Assembly: GCA_965226805.1 (NCBI GenBank)
Contig: CBDDDW010000001.1
Location: 25,111-89,110 of the forward strand
From: CBDDDW01 sp965226805
GTDB lineage: Bacteria; Chloroflexota; Dehalococcoidia; Lucifugimonadales; JAGWBF01
Direction of reading: 5' to 3'
Length of the DNA: 64,000 nt
Numbering within the stretch: position 1 is the stretch's first letter; each line of letters opens with the position of its first letter. The translations under genes and the position numbers were made by a program. Positions 45,933-54,260 of the stretch are shown here, one piece after another. A model generated the notes under the pieces. The model was not told where the DNA came from. It was given only the letters and a program-made list of their open reading frames with translations, and searched no databases.

Positions 45933-47618
45933 TCACCGGAGCTGGATGCCCGCAGCTTCGCGGTCGAAGCACCCGCTGGTCAGGTCCTCGCGCTCTTGGC
46001 GCAGCTCGTCTTTCCGGACCCGGAGGCTAGGCGTCCTTGGCAGGTCCTCCCTGAACTCCAGGTAGCGAGGTACCTTGAAGTACGCCAGGCGGTCCGCGCA
46101 CCAATGGATAACGTCCTCGGGTGTCAACCGCGCTGGCCCGTCGCCGGAGACGGGCGGGGCTCCTGATGCGCCCTGGAGCGGGATAGGCACGACGTAGGCT
46201 TTGACCTCGTCCTCCCCGAGCTCCGACGGAACGCCTATTACCGCACATTCCGCGACTCCAGGGTGCCTCTTTATGACGTTCTCCACTTCCTGGGACGAGA
46301 TGTTCTCTCCTCGCCTCCGCACCACGTCCTTCTTCCGGTCCACGAAATACAGGTAGCCGTCCTCGTCCACCCAGCCCAGGTCGCCGGTGTGCAGCCAGCC
46401 ATCTCGCAGCACCTCCGCCGTTCGCTCCGGGTCCCGCCAGTAGCCGGGCATCACGGCAGGGTTCCTCAAGGCGATCTCGCCCACCTTTCCTCGCTCGACC
46501 CCGCTGCCGTCGTCGCCCAAGAGGCGAAGCTCGTTTTGGAACCTGGGGTCCGGGTGCCACCTAGGCAGGCCTGCGGAGCCCGGTCGGTGGTCTTCGTCCA
46601 GCCTCTCGATGGTCCCATAGCAAGTTTCCGTCATGCCGAAGGCGATGATCACTTTGGACCCGAACCTGCTCTCGAACTCCGCCAGCATCTCCGGGGTTGG
46701 GGCAGGGGACCCGTAGAGGACGCGGACCGAGTTATCTCGGTCGTCGGCCAGGGGTGGGTTCTTTAGAAGCACCGGCATCATCATACCTATAAAGTTGATG
46801 ATCGTGGCCTTGGATTCCCGGACCTGCTCCCAAAAACGGGAAGCGCTGAACCGCTCCGTCACAACGAGGCTGGCCTGGGTCGCCAGGGACCCCATTGTGG
46901 AGTAGTATTGCGGATTGGCATGGAAGTAGGGGAGGCAGGTAAAGAAGCGGTCCTCGGGTGTGGCCGCAGTCCAGGCCGCGAATCCCTGCCCGGCTGCAAC
47001 GTACATCTCGTGACTGATCATGACCCCCTTGGGGTTCCCGGTGGTGCCCGAGGTGTACACCAGCATGGAGATGTCCTTGGGACTGACCTCCGGGGCGTCT
47101 TTGGCTGCTAGGGGCGAAGCCTCTTTTAAGAGCTCCCAGAAGTCCAGTTCCCCGCCGTACGGTTCGCTTTCGTCGGTCACTACCAGCGTCTTCCCCAAAG
47201 ATGGACAACTCCGAGCGGCTTCGTCTGCTACCTTCCGAAGGCTGTGATGGCACACCAGCGCCACAGCCCGGGCGTCGTTAATGATGTAAGCCGTTTCCTC
47301 CTGTTTGTAGGCCGTGTTGATGGGCACGCAGATGGCGCCCAGCCGGGCCAGTCCCAGCCAAATGAACAGGACTTCGCGGCAGTTGGGTAGAAATATGCAG
47401 ACCCTGTCCCCGTGTCCTACCCCCAGATTCCTGAAGAGTGTGGCACTCCGAAGGCTGTACTCCAGTAGATCCTGATAGGTCACCTGGTACTGCTGGAAAT
47501 ACAGGTAGACCTTTTGAGGGTCGATAGAAACAGCCTGGTCCACTAGCTCGCCGAGCGTCATCTCCCACGCCAGACGATCTGGGTCGTCGGGCACGATGAT
47601 GTTTCCTGACACTGCCAT
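45933..47618 (-). CDS. acyl-CoA synthetase (AMP-dependent)
   Basis: 561 residues from ATG 47618. ANL-superfamily motifs: A3 VYTSGTTGNPKGVM, A5 FGMTETCYG, A7 GWLHTGDLGW, A8 DRKKDVVRRRGENISS. The A10 region reads TPSLRVRKDEL, without the usual G-K that carries the adenylation lysine. The ligase activates a carboxylic acid through an acyl-AMP; CaiC-like carnitine/crotonobetaine or medium-chain acids are possible. The frame is open to 47930 but family homology starts at MAVSGN and GAAGG precedes the ATG. It follows the two unrecognised-family genes, probably in one transcript. Confidence 0.88.
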   Translation of the reverse strand: MAVSGNIIVPDDPDRLAWEMTLGELVDQAVSIDPQKVYLYFQQYQVTYQDLLEYSLRSATLFRNLGVGHGDRVCIFLPNCREVLFIWLGLARLGAICVPINTAYKQEETAYIINDARAVALVCHHSLRKVADEAARSCPSLGKTLVVTDESEPYGGELDFWELLKEASPLAAKDAPEVSPKDISMLVYTSGTTGNPKGVMISHEMYVAAGQGFAAWTAATPEDRFFTCLPYFHANPQYYSTMGSLATQASLVVTERFSASRFWEQVRESKATIINFIGMMMPVLLKNPPLADDRDNSVRVLYGSPAPTPEMLAEFESRFGSKVIIAFGMTETCYGTIERLDEDHRPGSAGLPRWHPDPRFQNELRLLGDDGSGVERGKVGEIALRNPAVMPGYWRDPERTAEVLRDGWLHTGDLGWVDEDGYLYFVDRKKDVVRRRGENISSQEVENVIKRHPGVAECAVIGVPSELGEDEVKAYVVPIPLQGASGAPPVSGDGPARLTPEDVIHWCADRLAYFKVPRYLEFREDLPRTPSLRVRKDELRQEREDLTSGCFDREAAGIQLR

Positions 47619-47707
47619 ACTGTTTGCCTTCGCCCCTTGCGCACTAGACGCACCGGTATTCCAGCGGCGCGGTAGCCCGGTTCCGGTATTTTGAGGAAGT
47701 AGGTGGA

Positions 47708-48292
47708 TTATTGACGGGGGGTAAGCCACGTCTCTGACCAGGCGACGCAGCAGGTGCTGTTCTTGTATCCAATCATTTCGCCCACGGACGGGTTCCCCTG
47801 AGCTGCGTGGCCGTTGAGGGTCAGTTGGGCCTGCCTGGCCGGAAGAAACGTGCAGTACGCACCATGTGGGCGCCCCGGGATATCGCCGGGCTTCACGTGA
47901 ATTAGGAAAGGATCGATGAAATCGTGCCAAGTGAGAGTGATTTCCGTGTCACGGGAGGCGACTCGCTCTGTATAGTACGACCTGCCATCACCGTGCTTGG
48001 AAAAGGTCGCCTCGGCCACCGGCAGTCCCAAGTCGGCGAACCCAGGGCGGATTACTCCTTCGATTTCCTCCTGAATCCAGCGGGCCAGCGCTACGTTGTC
48101 GGAGTAAACTCTGACCTCGTTGCCTGTAAGCTCGCTCTCCAGGAAAAAGACGTGTCCCGGTCCGGACGGAGAGTAGAGAATGCGCCAGTGGCTGGATATA
48201 GTGGAAAAAGGGTCGCCTTCTTTCGGCTTCAGGCGTATATAGGAGTTCTCCCCGATAAGCCGTACTTCACCTGGATCGACAGGATTTGCCAC
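47708..48292 (-). CDS. unrecognised family, paralogue A
   Basis: 194 residues, no membrane segment, no domain that I recognise. Opens MANPVDPGEVRLIGENSYIR. Shared with paralogue B: ENSYIRL near the start, SHWRILYSPSGPGHV, the V/I-Y-S/A-D-N-V/I-A-L segment, FSKHGDGRS, L-T-W-H/Y-D, and AWSETW at the end. A beta-rich fold looks likely from the alternating hydrophobic pattern. GTG start at 48292 with AAGGAGG. A third, broken copy is at 14799-15161. Located directly upstream of the acyl-CoA synthetase, so a shared process is possible. It could also be a cupin-like lipocalin, but no motif proves it. Confidence 0.75.
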   Translation of the reverse strand: MANPVDPGEVRLIGENSYIRLKPKEGDPFSTISSHWRILYSPSGPGHVFFLESELTGNEVRVYSDNVALARWIQEEIEGVIRPGFADLGLPVAEATFSKHGDGRSYYTERVASRDTEITLTWHDFIDPFLIHVKPGDIPGRPHGAYCTFLPARQAQLTLNGHAAQGNPSVGEMIGYKNSTCCVAWSETWLTPRQ

Positions 48293-48347
48293 GATACGGC
48301 CTCCTTCAAGCTAAGCTGGTGGTTGCGGGTCCAATACCCCGTTCCCG

Positions 48348-48375
48348 GTAGGGGCGAGGCATGCCTCGCCCCTAC
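48348..48375. repeat. 28-bp perfect palindrome, copy 2
   Basis: Identical to the palindrome at 43669-43696. It lies between the two unrecognised-family genes, about 45 bp past the stop of paralogue B, where it could form a hairpin that moderates read-through. Confidence 0.9.
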
Positions 48376-48419
48376 TACTGAGACTCCTAGGGAGGGGGGG
48401 CCGTACCAGTTGCAAAAAT

Positions 48420-48992
48420 TCAGCGGGGTCTCACCCATGATTCGGACCAGGCGAGGGCACAGGAGAAGGCATCGATGCCAAAGGTGTTCCTGGGGATGTT
48501 TCGCCCCGGGACTAGGGTGCCGTTAATGAGAAGCTGGGCCTTTCGCGCAGGAATGAGCACACTATAGATGCCTTGCTGGCGGTTTGGTATCTCGCCCGGC
48601 GCTAGTTTGACCGCGAAAGGTTCCATCAGGTCGTACCATGTAAGGGAGATGTCCATGTCCCTGGAGACCACTTTCTCAGTGGAGAAAGTGCGCACGTCAC
48701 CGTGCCTGGAGAACTCGGCCTCCTCCACGGGTACGCTCTGGTCTGGAAACTCGAAGACCACTATCTCGTCTTGAAGCCATCGGACCAGGGCGATGTTGTC
48801 GGCGTAGATCTTCACCTGATCATTGTAAATCTCGCTTTTCAGGAACAGGACATGCCCGGGTCCCGCGGGAGAGAAGAGTATCCTCCAATGACTGGCGAAC
48901 GTGGTCATGGGGCCGTCGTCTTCATGATGGAGCCGAATGTAAGAGTTCTCTCCCGTCAGCCGGATCTCGTTAGGGTCTACAGGACTTGTCAT
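48420..48992 (-). CDS. unrecognised family, paralogue B
   Basis: 190 residues. Opens MTSPVDPNEIRLTGENSYIR and ends ALAWSESWVRPR. It shares all blocks with paralogue A. ATG 48992 with AAGGAGG. The duplication predates the insertion of the palindrome. Conservation of the C-terminal W-S-E-S/T-W suggests a structural core or ligand pocket. No predicted signal peptide, so probably cytoplasmic. Confidence 0.75.
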   Translation of the reverse strand: MTSPVDPNEIRLTGENSYIRLHHEDDGPMTTFASHWRILFSPAGPGHVLFLKSEIYNDQVKIYADNIALVRWLQDEIVVFEFPDQSVPVEEAEFSRHGDVRTFSTEKVVSRDMDISLTWYDLMEPFAVKLAPGEIPNRQQGIYSVLIPARKAQLLINGTLVPGRNIPRNTFGIDAFSCALAWSESWVRPR

Positions 48993-49051
48993 GATCTAAC
49001 CTCCTTGCTGGATTTCTGTGGCGACCTGGTCAGGCAGCCGTGGGAGCCTGC

Positions 49052-49382
49052 CTAGCTATCGGAAGGACTCCATACCCGGTGCATCGTTTGGACGTCCATC
49101 CTGGCGAAGAATTTCCTCGGGTCGAGTTCCTCGGGCAATTTCCGGACTTCAGCGACAAAAGCCGCTTCCGTTGCCTTGAGATCCAGGCTGTCATCGAAAC
49201 CGCGGATCCAGATGAACTGGTTCTTGTCCTCGTTCACCCATGCGCCTGAGATTTGCATACCCGCGTTCTGCAGCATGGGAACCAAGGTATTTTATGAAAA
49301 AAACAACCCATTCGTCCATCATCCCAAGGTTGATATCCATCATCCCAAGGTTGATAGTATATATGCGTAGCTGATAAGTCAC
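49052..49382 (-). pseudogene. NIPSNAP-family protein, frameshifted, with a 21-bp tandem duplication
   Basis: From GTG 49382 the frame reads TYQLRIYTINLGMMDINLGMMDEWVVFF, where INLGMMD is repeated by a 21-bp tandem duplication (about 49316-49357). Near 49288 one base shifts the frame, after which V-P-M-L-Q-N-A-G-M-Q-I-S-G-A-W-V is the NIPSNAP core, followed by DKNQFIWIRGFDD. Such proteins are small ferredoxin-fold dimers with unclear function. The 3' end overlaps nothing. It is probably non-functional. Confidence 0.75.
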
Positions 49383-49482
49383 TTTCGTCCGTTCCTTTTG
49401 ATTAGTGCCCGGTCTGCGACGGGCCCTCGAGGGGGTAGCACACTGTATAATACATGCACTAAACGCACAAAGAAAGAGGCAG

Positions 49483-50343
49483 ATGCTTTTATCCGAAAGG
49501 CGGGAACGATTTCGTAGAATACTCGCTGGTGGGCAATGCGTCCATCCGGCCGGTGTCTTCGATCCCATGTCGGCTCGCATGGCCGAGTCGCTGGGATTTC
49601 AGGTAGGTCTGGTAGGGGGGTCCATCATGTCGGCTGTCATCCTCGGAGCACCCGACATCGCGCTGATCACGCTGACCGAGTTCGCCGATCAGGTGCGGCG
49701 AATAACTCGGGCCAGCGACCTGAGCCTCATGGTGGACGCTGACCACGGATATGGCAACGCGTTGAATGTCATGCGGACTGTAGAGGAGCTGGAGGCTGCC
49801 GGAACTTCGGCCCTTACTATTGAGGACGTTGTCCTTCCCAGACCTTTCGGAAGCCAGGGCGAGGCCCAGATATCTATACCCGAGATGGTGGGCAAACTTC
49901 GCGCCGCAGTTGCCGCCAGGCGCGATCCGTCTCTGGTGATAATCGGCCGCACGACCTCTATACGCGTCAGTGGAATTGAAGAGGCAGAAAAACGGATCAG
50001 GGCTTATGAGGATACAGGGATCGACGCCATGTTCCTGGAGCAAGTCTTCTCACGGGAGGAAGTGGAGATCATCCACCGGGCCACCAGGCTCCCATTGATC
50101 CTCGGCTTTGCGCCGGACTCCGTCCGTGACCTGGCATTCATGGCTGCGAACGGAGTTCGCATAGCGGCTCAGGGGCACATGCCTTTCTTCGTCGCGACAA
50201 AGGCTGTTTATGACACCCTCAGGTATCTCAAGGAAGGGGGCTCACCGGCCGATCTCAAGGCGGACGCGGCATCGGAGGAGTTGCTGAGTCAATTCCAGCG
50301 GAGACCGGAACACGCCGGTTGGCAGCGGGAGTACCTGAGTTAG
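49483..50343 (+). CDS. PEP mutase/isocitrate lyase superfamily enzyme
   Basis: 286 residues from ATG 49483. TIM-barrel with metal motif VDADHGYGN and the upstream GVFDPMSARMAESLGF typical of oxaloacetate decarboxylase/carboxyphosphonate mutase-like members. The isocitrate-lyase K-K-C-G-H motif is missing, so true isocitrate lyase is unlikely. Expected to cleave or decarboxylate a 2-oxo or phosphonate acid. AAAGAGG precedes ATG 49483. Its stop overlaps the stop of the archaellin stub. Confidence 0.85.
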   Translation: MLLSERRERFRRILAGGQCVHPAGVFDPMSARMAESLGFQVGLVGGSIMSAVILGAPDIALITLTEFADQVRRITRASDLSLMVDADHGYGNALNVMRTVEELEAAGTSALTIEDVVLPRPFGSQGEAQISIPEMVGKLRAAVAARRDPSLVIIGRTTSIRVSGIEEAEKRIRAYEDTGIDAMFLEQVFSREEVEIIHRATRLPLILGFAPDSVRDLAFMAANGVRIAAQGHMPFFVATKAVYDTLRYLKEGGSPADLKADAASEELLSQFQRRPEHAGWQREYLS

Positions 50344-50501
50344 GCACGGCACACTGAAGTCGCCTCTCCCGGGGACACCGAAGAGACTACCACGAAGGCT
50401 ATGAACACGATGGCGGTCTCGAGGCCGGTGATGCCTCTGGAGTCCTGCCACTCTGTGCGTATGAGGTTCATCGGTTTGTGACGGTTGCGTTTCCGTATCA
50501 T
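50340..50501 (-). CDS. short archaellin/type IV pilin-like stub
   Basis: 53 residues from ATG 50501 with GAGGAGGGG upstream, a very strong RBS. The N-terminus reads MIRKRNRHKPMNLIRTEWQD, then RGITGLETAIVFIAFVVVSS. The short basic leader, G-I-T-G-L-E-T-A motif and hydrophobic helix are what archaellins and pilins share. After about 41 residues the sequence departs and ends at TAA 50340. Archaellin-type filaments have been reported in some Chloroflexota. The stub has the class III signal but lacks the globular domain, so it is a truncated gene or a minor filament protein. Confidence 0.7.
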   Translation of the reverse strand: MIRKRNRHKPMNLIRTEWQDSRGITGLETAIVFIAFVVVSSVSPGEATSVCRA

Positions 50502-50963
50502 ATTCCCCTCCTCTAGGGCCTTTAGTTAAGGGATGCTTGTTCTGGAGGAATTCCTCCGGTCCTAAATCCACCGAAATCACTTGTTCCCTCCTTTGTTTGG
50601 TCCCGAATATGGTGCAATCCGGGGCAATACCTGAGTTGTCTTACTACAGTGTAGAAGGCGGTGAATGCGAACAATACGGGAGCAGCACGTTAGCGATGGA
50701 ATGAGCGCTTACCACAATTTGGGGCGGTATCCTTCGGCCACAAAGGTTAATCCGGGGTGGCTCAACGGGATGCCACTGGTGGAAGAAAAGGTTATCCCTA
50801 GTTGCTTTTCGACTAATACGTTAATAGAATTGTCTCGGCGCCCTTACTCGATTGGAGGCCAGTCGGTCACTGGACCCTGAGGCAGGGTATTTAGACCAGG
50901 GTATAGGTCGGATCAAAGACACAGACAGTGGGATTCCGTCAGCCAATTAACGGGAGCGCTACG
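50502..50963. other. divergent intergenic region with a 14-bp palindrome
   Basis: About 460 bp between the archaellin stub (leftward) and the response regulator (rightward). GGAGGAATTCCTCC at 50544-50557 is a perfect palindrome about 45 bp upstream of the stub start and might be an operator. No further gene is recognised. Confidence 0.4.
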
Positions 50964-51614
50964 ATGATAAAGGTACTGATTGTAGAGGACGAGGGCCTTT
51001 TTAGAGATATGCTGAAGATCTCCCTCTCAACCTACCGAGATCTGGAAATCGTGGATGCGGTGGGCACGGGAGAGGAGGCTATGGAAGCGTTCCGAGAGCT
51101 GAAACCCGACGTTGTTCTCATGGACATCGAGTTGGGGGAAGGCCCCGACGGAATAGAGACCGGGCGCAGCATGAAGGGCGAACGCCCCGACGTAGGGATC
51201 GTAATCCTCTCGATCCATAAAGACAAGGAGTATATCGGCAACCTCTCACTAAACGAGGCGGCTGGCTGGTCCTATCTTCTCAAGAAGTCCGTGGGCGACG
51301 CGGCTGCGCTGGGGCGGGCGATCGAGGGTTCGGCTTCGGGGTTTGTCGTGCTGGACCCGGAAGTCGTCAATGGCCTTAAGCCCAAGCAAGGCTCTTTCAT
51401 ATCGCGGCTGACCCCTCGCCAGCAAGAGGTCCTGGCTCTCATGGCCCAGGGTCATAATAACGCGGGCATTGCTGAGAATTTGGTGCTCGGGGCTAAGTCC
51501 GTAGAGAACTACATCAACGCGATTTACCAAGAGTTAAACCTCAACCAGAACGACCGGATCCACCCCCGGGTATGCGCGGTGCTAGGATATATCCAGGATA
51601 GCTACAGTGAATAG
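50964..51614 (+). CDS. NarL/LuxR-type response regulator
   Basis: 216 residues from ATG 50964. Receiver domain (1-~120) with acidic pair VEDE and phospho-acceptor D54 in VVLMDIELG, K in LLKKSVGD. C-terminal LuxR helix-turn-helix (about 145-205) with LTPRQQEVLALMAQGHNN and KSVENYINAIYQEL. It would be phosphorylated by a histidine kinase that is not in the window. The gene stands alone; the neighbour upstream is the divergent archaellin stub. Confidence 0.9.
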   Translation: MIKVLIVEDEGLFRDMLKISLSTYRDLEIVDAVGTGEEAMEAFRELKPDVVLMDIELGEGPDGIETGRSMKGERPDVGIVILSIHKDKEYIGNLSLNEAAGWSYLLKKSVGDAAALGRAIEGSASGFVVLDPEVVNGLKPKQGSFISRLTPRQQEVLALMAQGHNNAGIAENLVLGAKSVENYINAIYQELNLNQNDRIHPRVCAVLGYIQDSYSE

Positions 51615-51665
51615 CCGTTGGACAATCGGCGGCGGCGCGCTCGGCGGAAGGGCCGATGACTGGCC

Positions 51666-51998
51666 CTAGCCCTCTGTCTGCGCCAGTTGAACTCGGAAAC
51701 GATCCGCGCCCAGGTCTACGAACTCAGCCTCCGGAATGTCATCCCTCAAGCGGTCTAATGCCAGAACTTCGCTACCCAGGTCCAAAGTAAACTGGTAGCC
51801 TGAGCCCCGTTCCAGGGCCGTGTGGTCGGCGACTTGGGCTACGCCTACAAGACTCCGCATGACGTCCCAGAAGAACGACAATGTCGCCGCGGCTGCTGAG
51901 GGCGTGAATATGATGCTAACGGCGCCGGGATAGCTTCCCGGGTCCAGAAGGGGTTTAGCCACTCCCTGTGCGGCTGCGTAGGGCTCGGCTTCTCCCAG
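51666..51998 (-). CDS. hypothetical protein, probable CTG start
   Basis: About 110 residues from CTG 51998. The frame GEAEPYAAAQGVAKPLLDPG continues into SIIFTPSAAAATLSFFWD. A strong AGGAGGTG (52008-52015) lies nine bases before the in-frame CTG, and upstream of that is a stop. GTG 51962 is the alternative start (98 residues) but lacks an RBS. No family recognised. It lies between the response regulator (convergent) and minE. Confidence 0.55.
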   Translation of the reverse strand: MGEAEPYAAAQGVAKPLLDPGSYPGAVSIIFTPSAAAATLSFFWDVMRSLVGVAQVADHTALERGSGYQFTLDLGSEVLALDRLRDDIPEAEFVDLGADRFRVQLAQTEG

Positions 51999-52235
51999 CT
52001 CTTCTCACACCTCCTTACCCTAGGTTTTCACCCCTTTCTAAACATTTGAAACGGCCTGGCTACGAAGGTGGCCCTAATTGGGGGGACAGGTGCACGAAGG
52101 CGAAGCTGTGGCCCATCGCCCTTCCGTAGACTTCGGCTGGATTGCCCTTGCTGAGCCGAGTCACGTGTCTCTGGCCTGCCCGACCCAGCCAGTTCGGAGC
52201 CGGACTAAGAGGTGGGATCGAGCGCAAGGGTGTAA

Positions 52236-52508
52236 TTATGGAGTCGCAAAGGTCCGGACGAAGTCCTTCACCTGGATGTTCGAAGTAAGGACAAGGGAGC
52301 CTTCGGAGCGCTCCATTTCCACCTCCATCGTGTCTTCGTCTACGACCAAATACTTGGACACGGCATCCAGGATGTCCCTCTTCAGGGATTCCATCTTGTC
52401 CTGGGCGAGCCCCACGCGGTCGAGAAACAGGATCAGGTGGAGCCGCTGACGAGCGGCGACCCTGCTTGGCTGGCGTTTATGAATGGCCCATCTGAGAAGG
52501 TCAATCAT
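52236..52508 (-). CDS. minE: cell division topological specificity factor
   Basis: 90 residues, normal MinE length. The anti-MinCD helix region is at about 18-35 (RQRLHLILFLDRVGL), followed by the dimerisation domain MESLKRDILDAVSKYLVVDED. It stimulates MinD ATPase and drives pole-to-pole oscillation or a static ring. Its ATG at 52508 overlaps the 3' end of minD by eight bases. Confidence 0.93.
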   Translation of the reverse strand: MIDLLRWAIHKRQPSRVAARQRLHLILFLDRVGLAQDKMESLKRDILDAVSKYLVVDEDTMEVEMERSEGSLVLTSNIQVKDFVRTFATP

Positions 52509-53370
52509 GGAAACGGTCCTTCCAATTCATACCTACAAATTTCTTGAACTTCGACAGGATGTCCTGGCCGCTTTCTAAGTCCAGGAAGGGTTTGTCTTCG
52601 CCGTCGATCCGCGCCGCTATTCGGCGATAGGCCTCCCCTGACCAGGATTTGGGATTGTGTACGACAGGTACCCCTCGGTTGGTTGCCACGATAACTTGTG
52701 TGTCGTCGGGAATGAGGCCCAGCATTCTTACTGAGAGGAGATCTAGTATGTCGTTCGTGTCCATCATATCGCCCTGCCTAATCATCCCGGGCCTCAGACG
52801 GTTGATAACCAGGTCAGGTACTGGAAGTCCGCCGGCCTCCAGTAGCCCGATGACCCGGTCCGCGTCACGAATGGCCGATACCTCTGGGGTGGTGATGACG
52901 ATGGCCTGGTTCGCTGCGGTCACAGCGTTTCGAAATCCTTGCTCAATTCCAGCTGGGCAATCTATCAGCACGTACTCGAAGTCCTGCTCCAACTGCTGAC
53001 ATAGCTCTCTTACCTGTTCGGGCTGGATGGCCGTTTTGTCGCGAGTTTGAGCCGCAGGTATAAGATAGAGTTCTTTGACGTGTTTGTCCCGAATCATGGC
53101 CTGGTTGAGGCGGCAGTTCCCTTCCACCACGTCTACCAGGTCATAGACTATCCGGTTTTCCAGGCCCATTACGACATCCAGGTTCCGGAGGCCTATGTCC
53201 GTGTCGATGACCACCACCTTCCTGCCCCGCAAAGCCAGGCCGGTCCCGAGATTGGCGGTAGCCGTGGTCTTGCCAACGCCGCCCTTTCCCGAGGTGATGA
53301 CTATCGTTTTTCCAGTGGTGATGTGTTCCTTTAGTCCGTTCTCTGCCTGAGTAGCTGTTGAGCGTTTCAT
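52501..53370 (-). CDS. minD: septum site-determining ATPase
   Basis: 289 residues. Deviant Walker A GKGGVGKTT, then VVIDTDIGLRNLD, the switch region LIDCPAGIEQGF, and a C-terminal amphipathic membrane-targeting helix (ILSKFKKFVG). It has an N-terminal extension of about 20 residues before the usual start of the domain. ATP-bound MinD recruits MinC to the membrane. Its ATG overlaps the minC stop by four bases. Confidence 0.96.
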   Translation of the reverse strand: MKRSTATQAENGLKEHITTGKTIVITSGKGGVGKTTATANLGTGLALRGRKVVVIDTDIGLRNLDVVMGLENRIVYDLVDVVEGNCRLNQAMIRDKHVKELYLIPAAQTRDKTAIQPEQVRELCQQLEQDFEYVLIDCPAGIEQGFRNAVTAANQAIVITTPEVSAIRDADRVIGLLEAGGLPVPDLVINRLRPGMIRQGDMMDTNDILDLLSVRMLGLIPDDTQVIVATNRGVPVVHNPKSWSGEAYRRIAARIDGEDKPFLDLESGQDILSKFKKFVGMNWKDRFHD

Positions 53371-54260
53371 GTGAGCTTCCTTTCCTCCATACTCTGAAAC
53401 CGGCCAGTGAAGGGCGTTACTACTATAGAGCGCTCTCTTAGAAAGGCGATTTCAGGAAATACCGGCGTCTTCCGATTTCCCCTAGACGAAAGAGACGCGG
53501 AAACGTGGTGGCCAATTCGAAGCTGCATCGGCCGTAACGCGGTCGCTATAATGACGGCCCCGGATGGATCAGCGCCATCCGCTCCGGCATGGACGGCGCC
53601 TCTAACGGTTCCGAATACGAGGATGTCACCGGTGGCCCTGATCTGGGCCCCGGGATTCACGTCCCCCAGCACCACCACGTCGCCGCTGTGATCTATCGAT
53701 GCCCCTGACCGACAAGTGTTCTTGATAACCAACGGAGTTTCCAGACGCCAGGGGGCCTCTTGAGTTGGAAAGAGATCGTCTTGACGAGAGGGTCTACTCT
53801 CAGGCTTGGCGCCCCCGATTTCCAGCAGGTCTCCGTTGCGTCTGAAGCCCGCTACTTTTAGGTGGAACTCCTCTTCGAAGACGTGTCCTAATCGCCCCAG
53901 GTCCTCCCACGTCAGCCCCCGGCCGCCCACGTTTACCGTGACCATCTGACCCGTGAACCATCCACTGCTTTCGGACAGGTAGAGCCGCAAGCCCTGTTCC
54001 AAATGGGGGAACTCGACTTGGTCGTCGAGGGTGAATTCTACGTTCCAGTCACGTCCACCCACTTTGACCAAAGGTCCACCATGAGCAGTGTCCTCTGGGG
54101 AGTTATGCGTTCCGTCGACTCTGGAAATGACCAATCCTGTCCCATTCTTGGAGTGGAATAGCAGCCGGGCCTTCGTGATCGGATCAAATCCCGGTAAAAG
54201 CAGTCCTCTCGGGTGGGTAAGAGTGCCGCGCCTCTTGCCTGGGGCCTTCGCCTGGCTCAA
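53367..54260 (-). CDS. minC: septum site-determining protein, divergent N-terminus
   Basis: 297 residues. The C-terminal ~110 residues are the MinC beta-helix (RSGASIDHSGDVVVLGDVN, GAQIRATGDILVFGTVRG, G-A-V-H-A-G-A, then the I-A-T-A-L-R-P-M-Q-L-R-I segment). Residues ~25-150 do not match the common MinC_N domain in an obvious way. MinC is the FtsZ inhibitor of the Min system. The order minC-minD-minE on the minus strand with overlaps indicates one operon. Confidence 0.88.
   Translation of the reverse strand: MSQAKAPGKRRGTLTHPRGLLLPGFDPITKARLLFHSKNGTGLVISRVDGTHNSPEDTAHGGPLVKVGGRDWNVEFTLDDQVEFPHLEQGLRLYLSESSGWFTGQMVTVNVGGRGLTWEDLGRLGHVFEEEFHLKVAGFRRNGDLLEIGGAKPESRPSRQDDLFPTQEAPWRLETPLVIKNTCRSGASIDHSGDVVVLGDVNPGAQIRATGDILVFGTVRGAVHAGADGADPSGAVIIATALRPMQLRIGHHVSASLSSRGNRKTPVFPEIAFLRERSIVVTPFTGRFQSMEERKLT

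Noticed and set aside
49316..49357. Two-copy 21-bp repeat considered as a CRISPR or VNTR
   Set aside because: Only two adjacent copies, no spacers, inside a coding frame. It is a simple tandem duplication.
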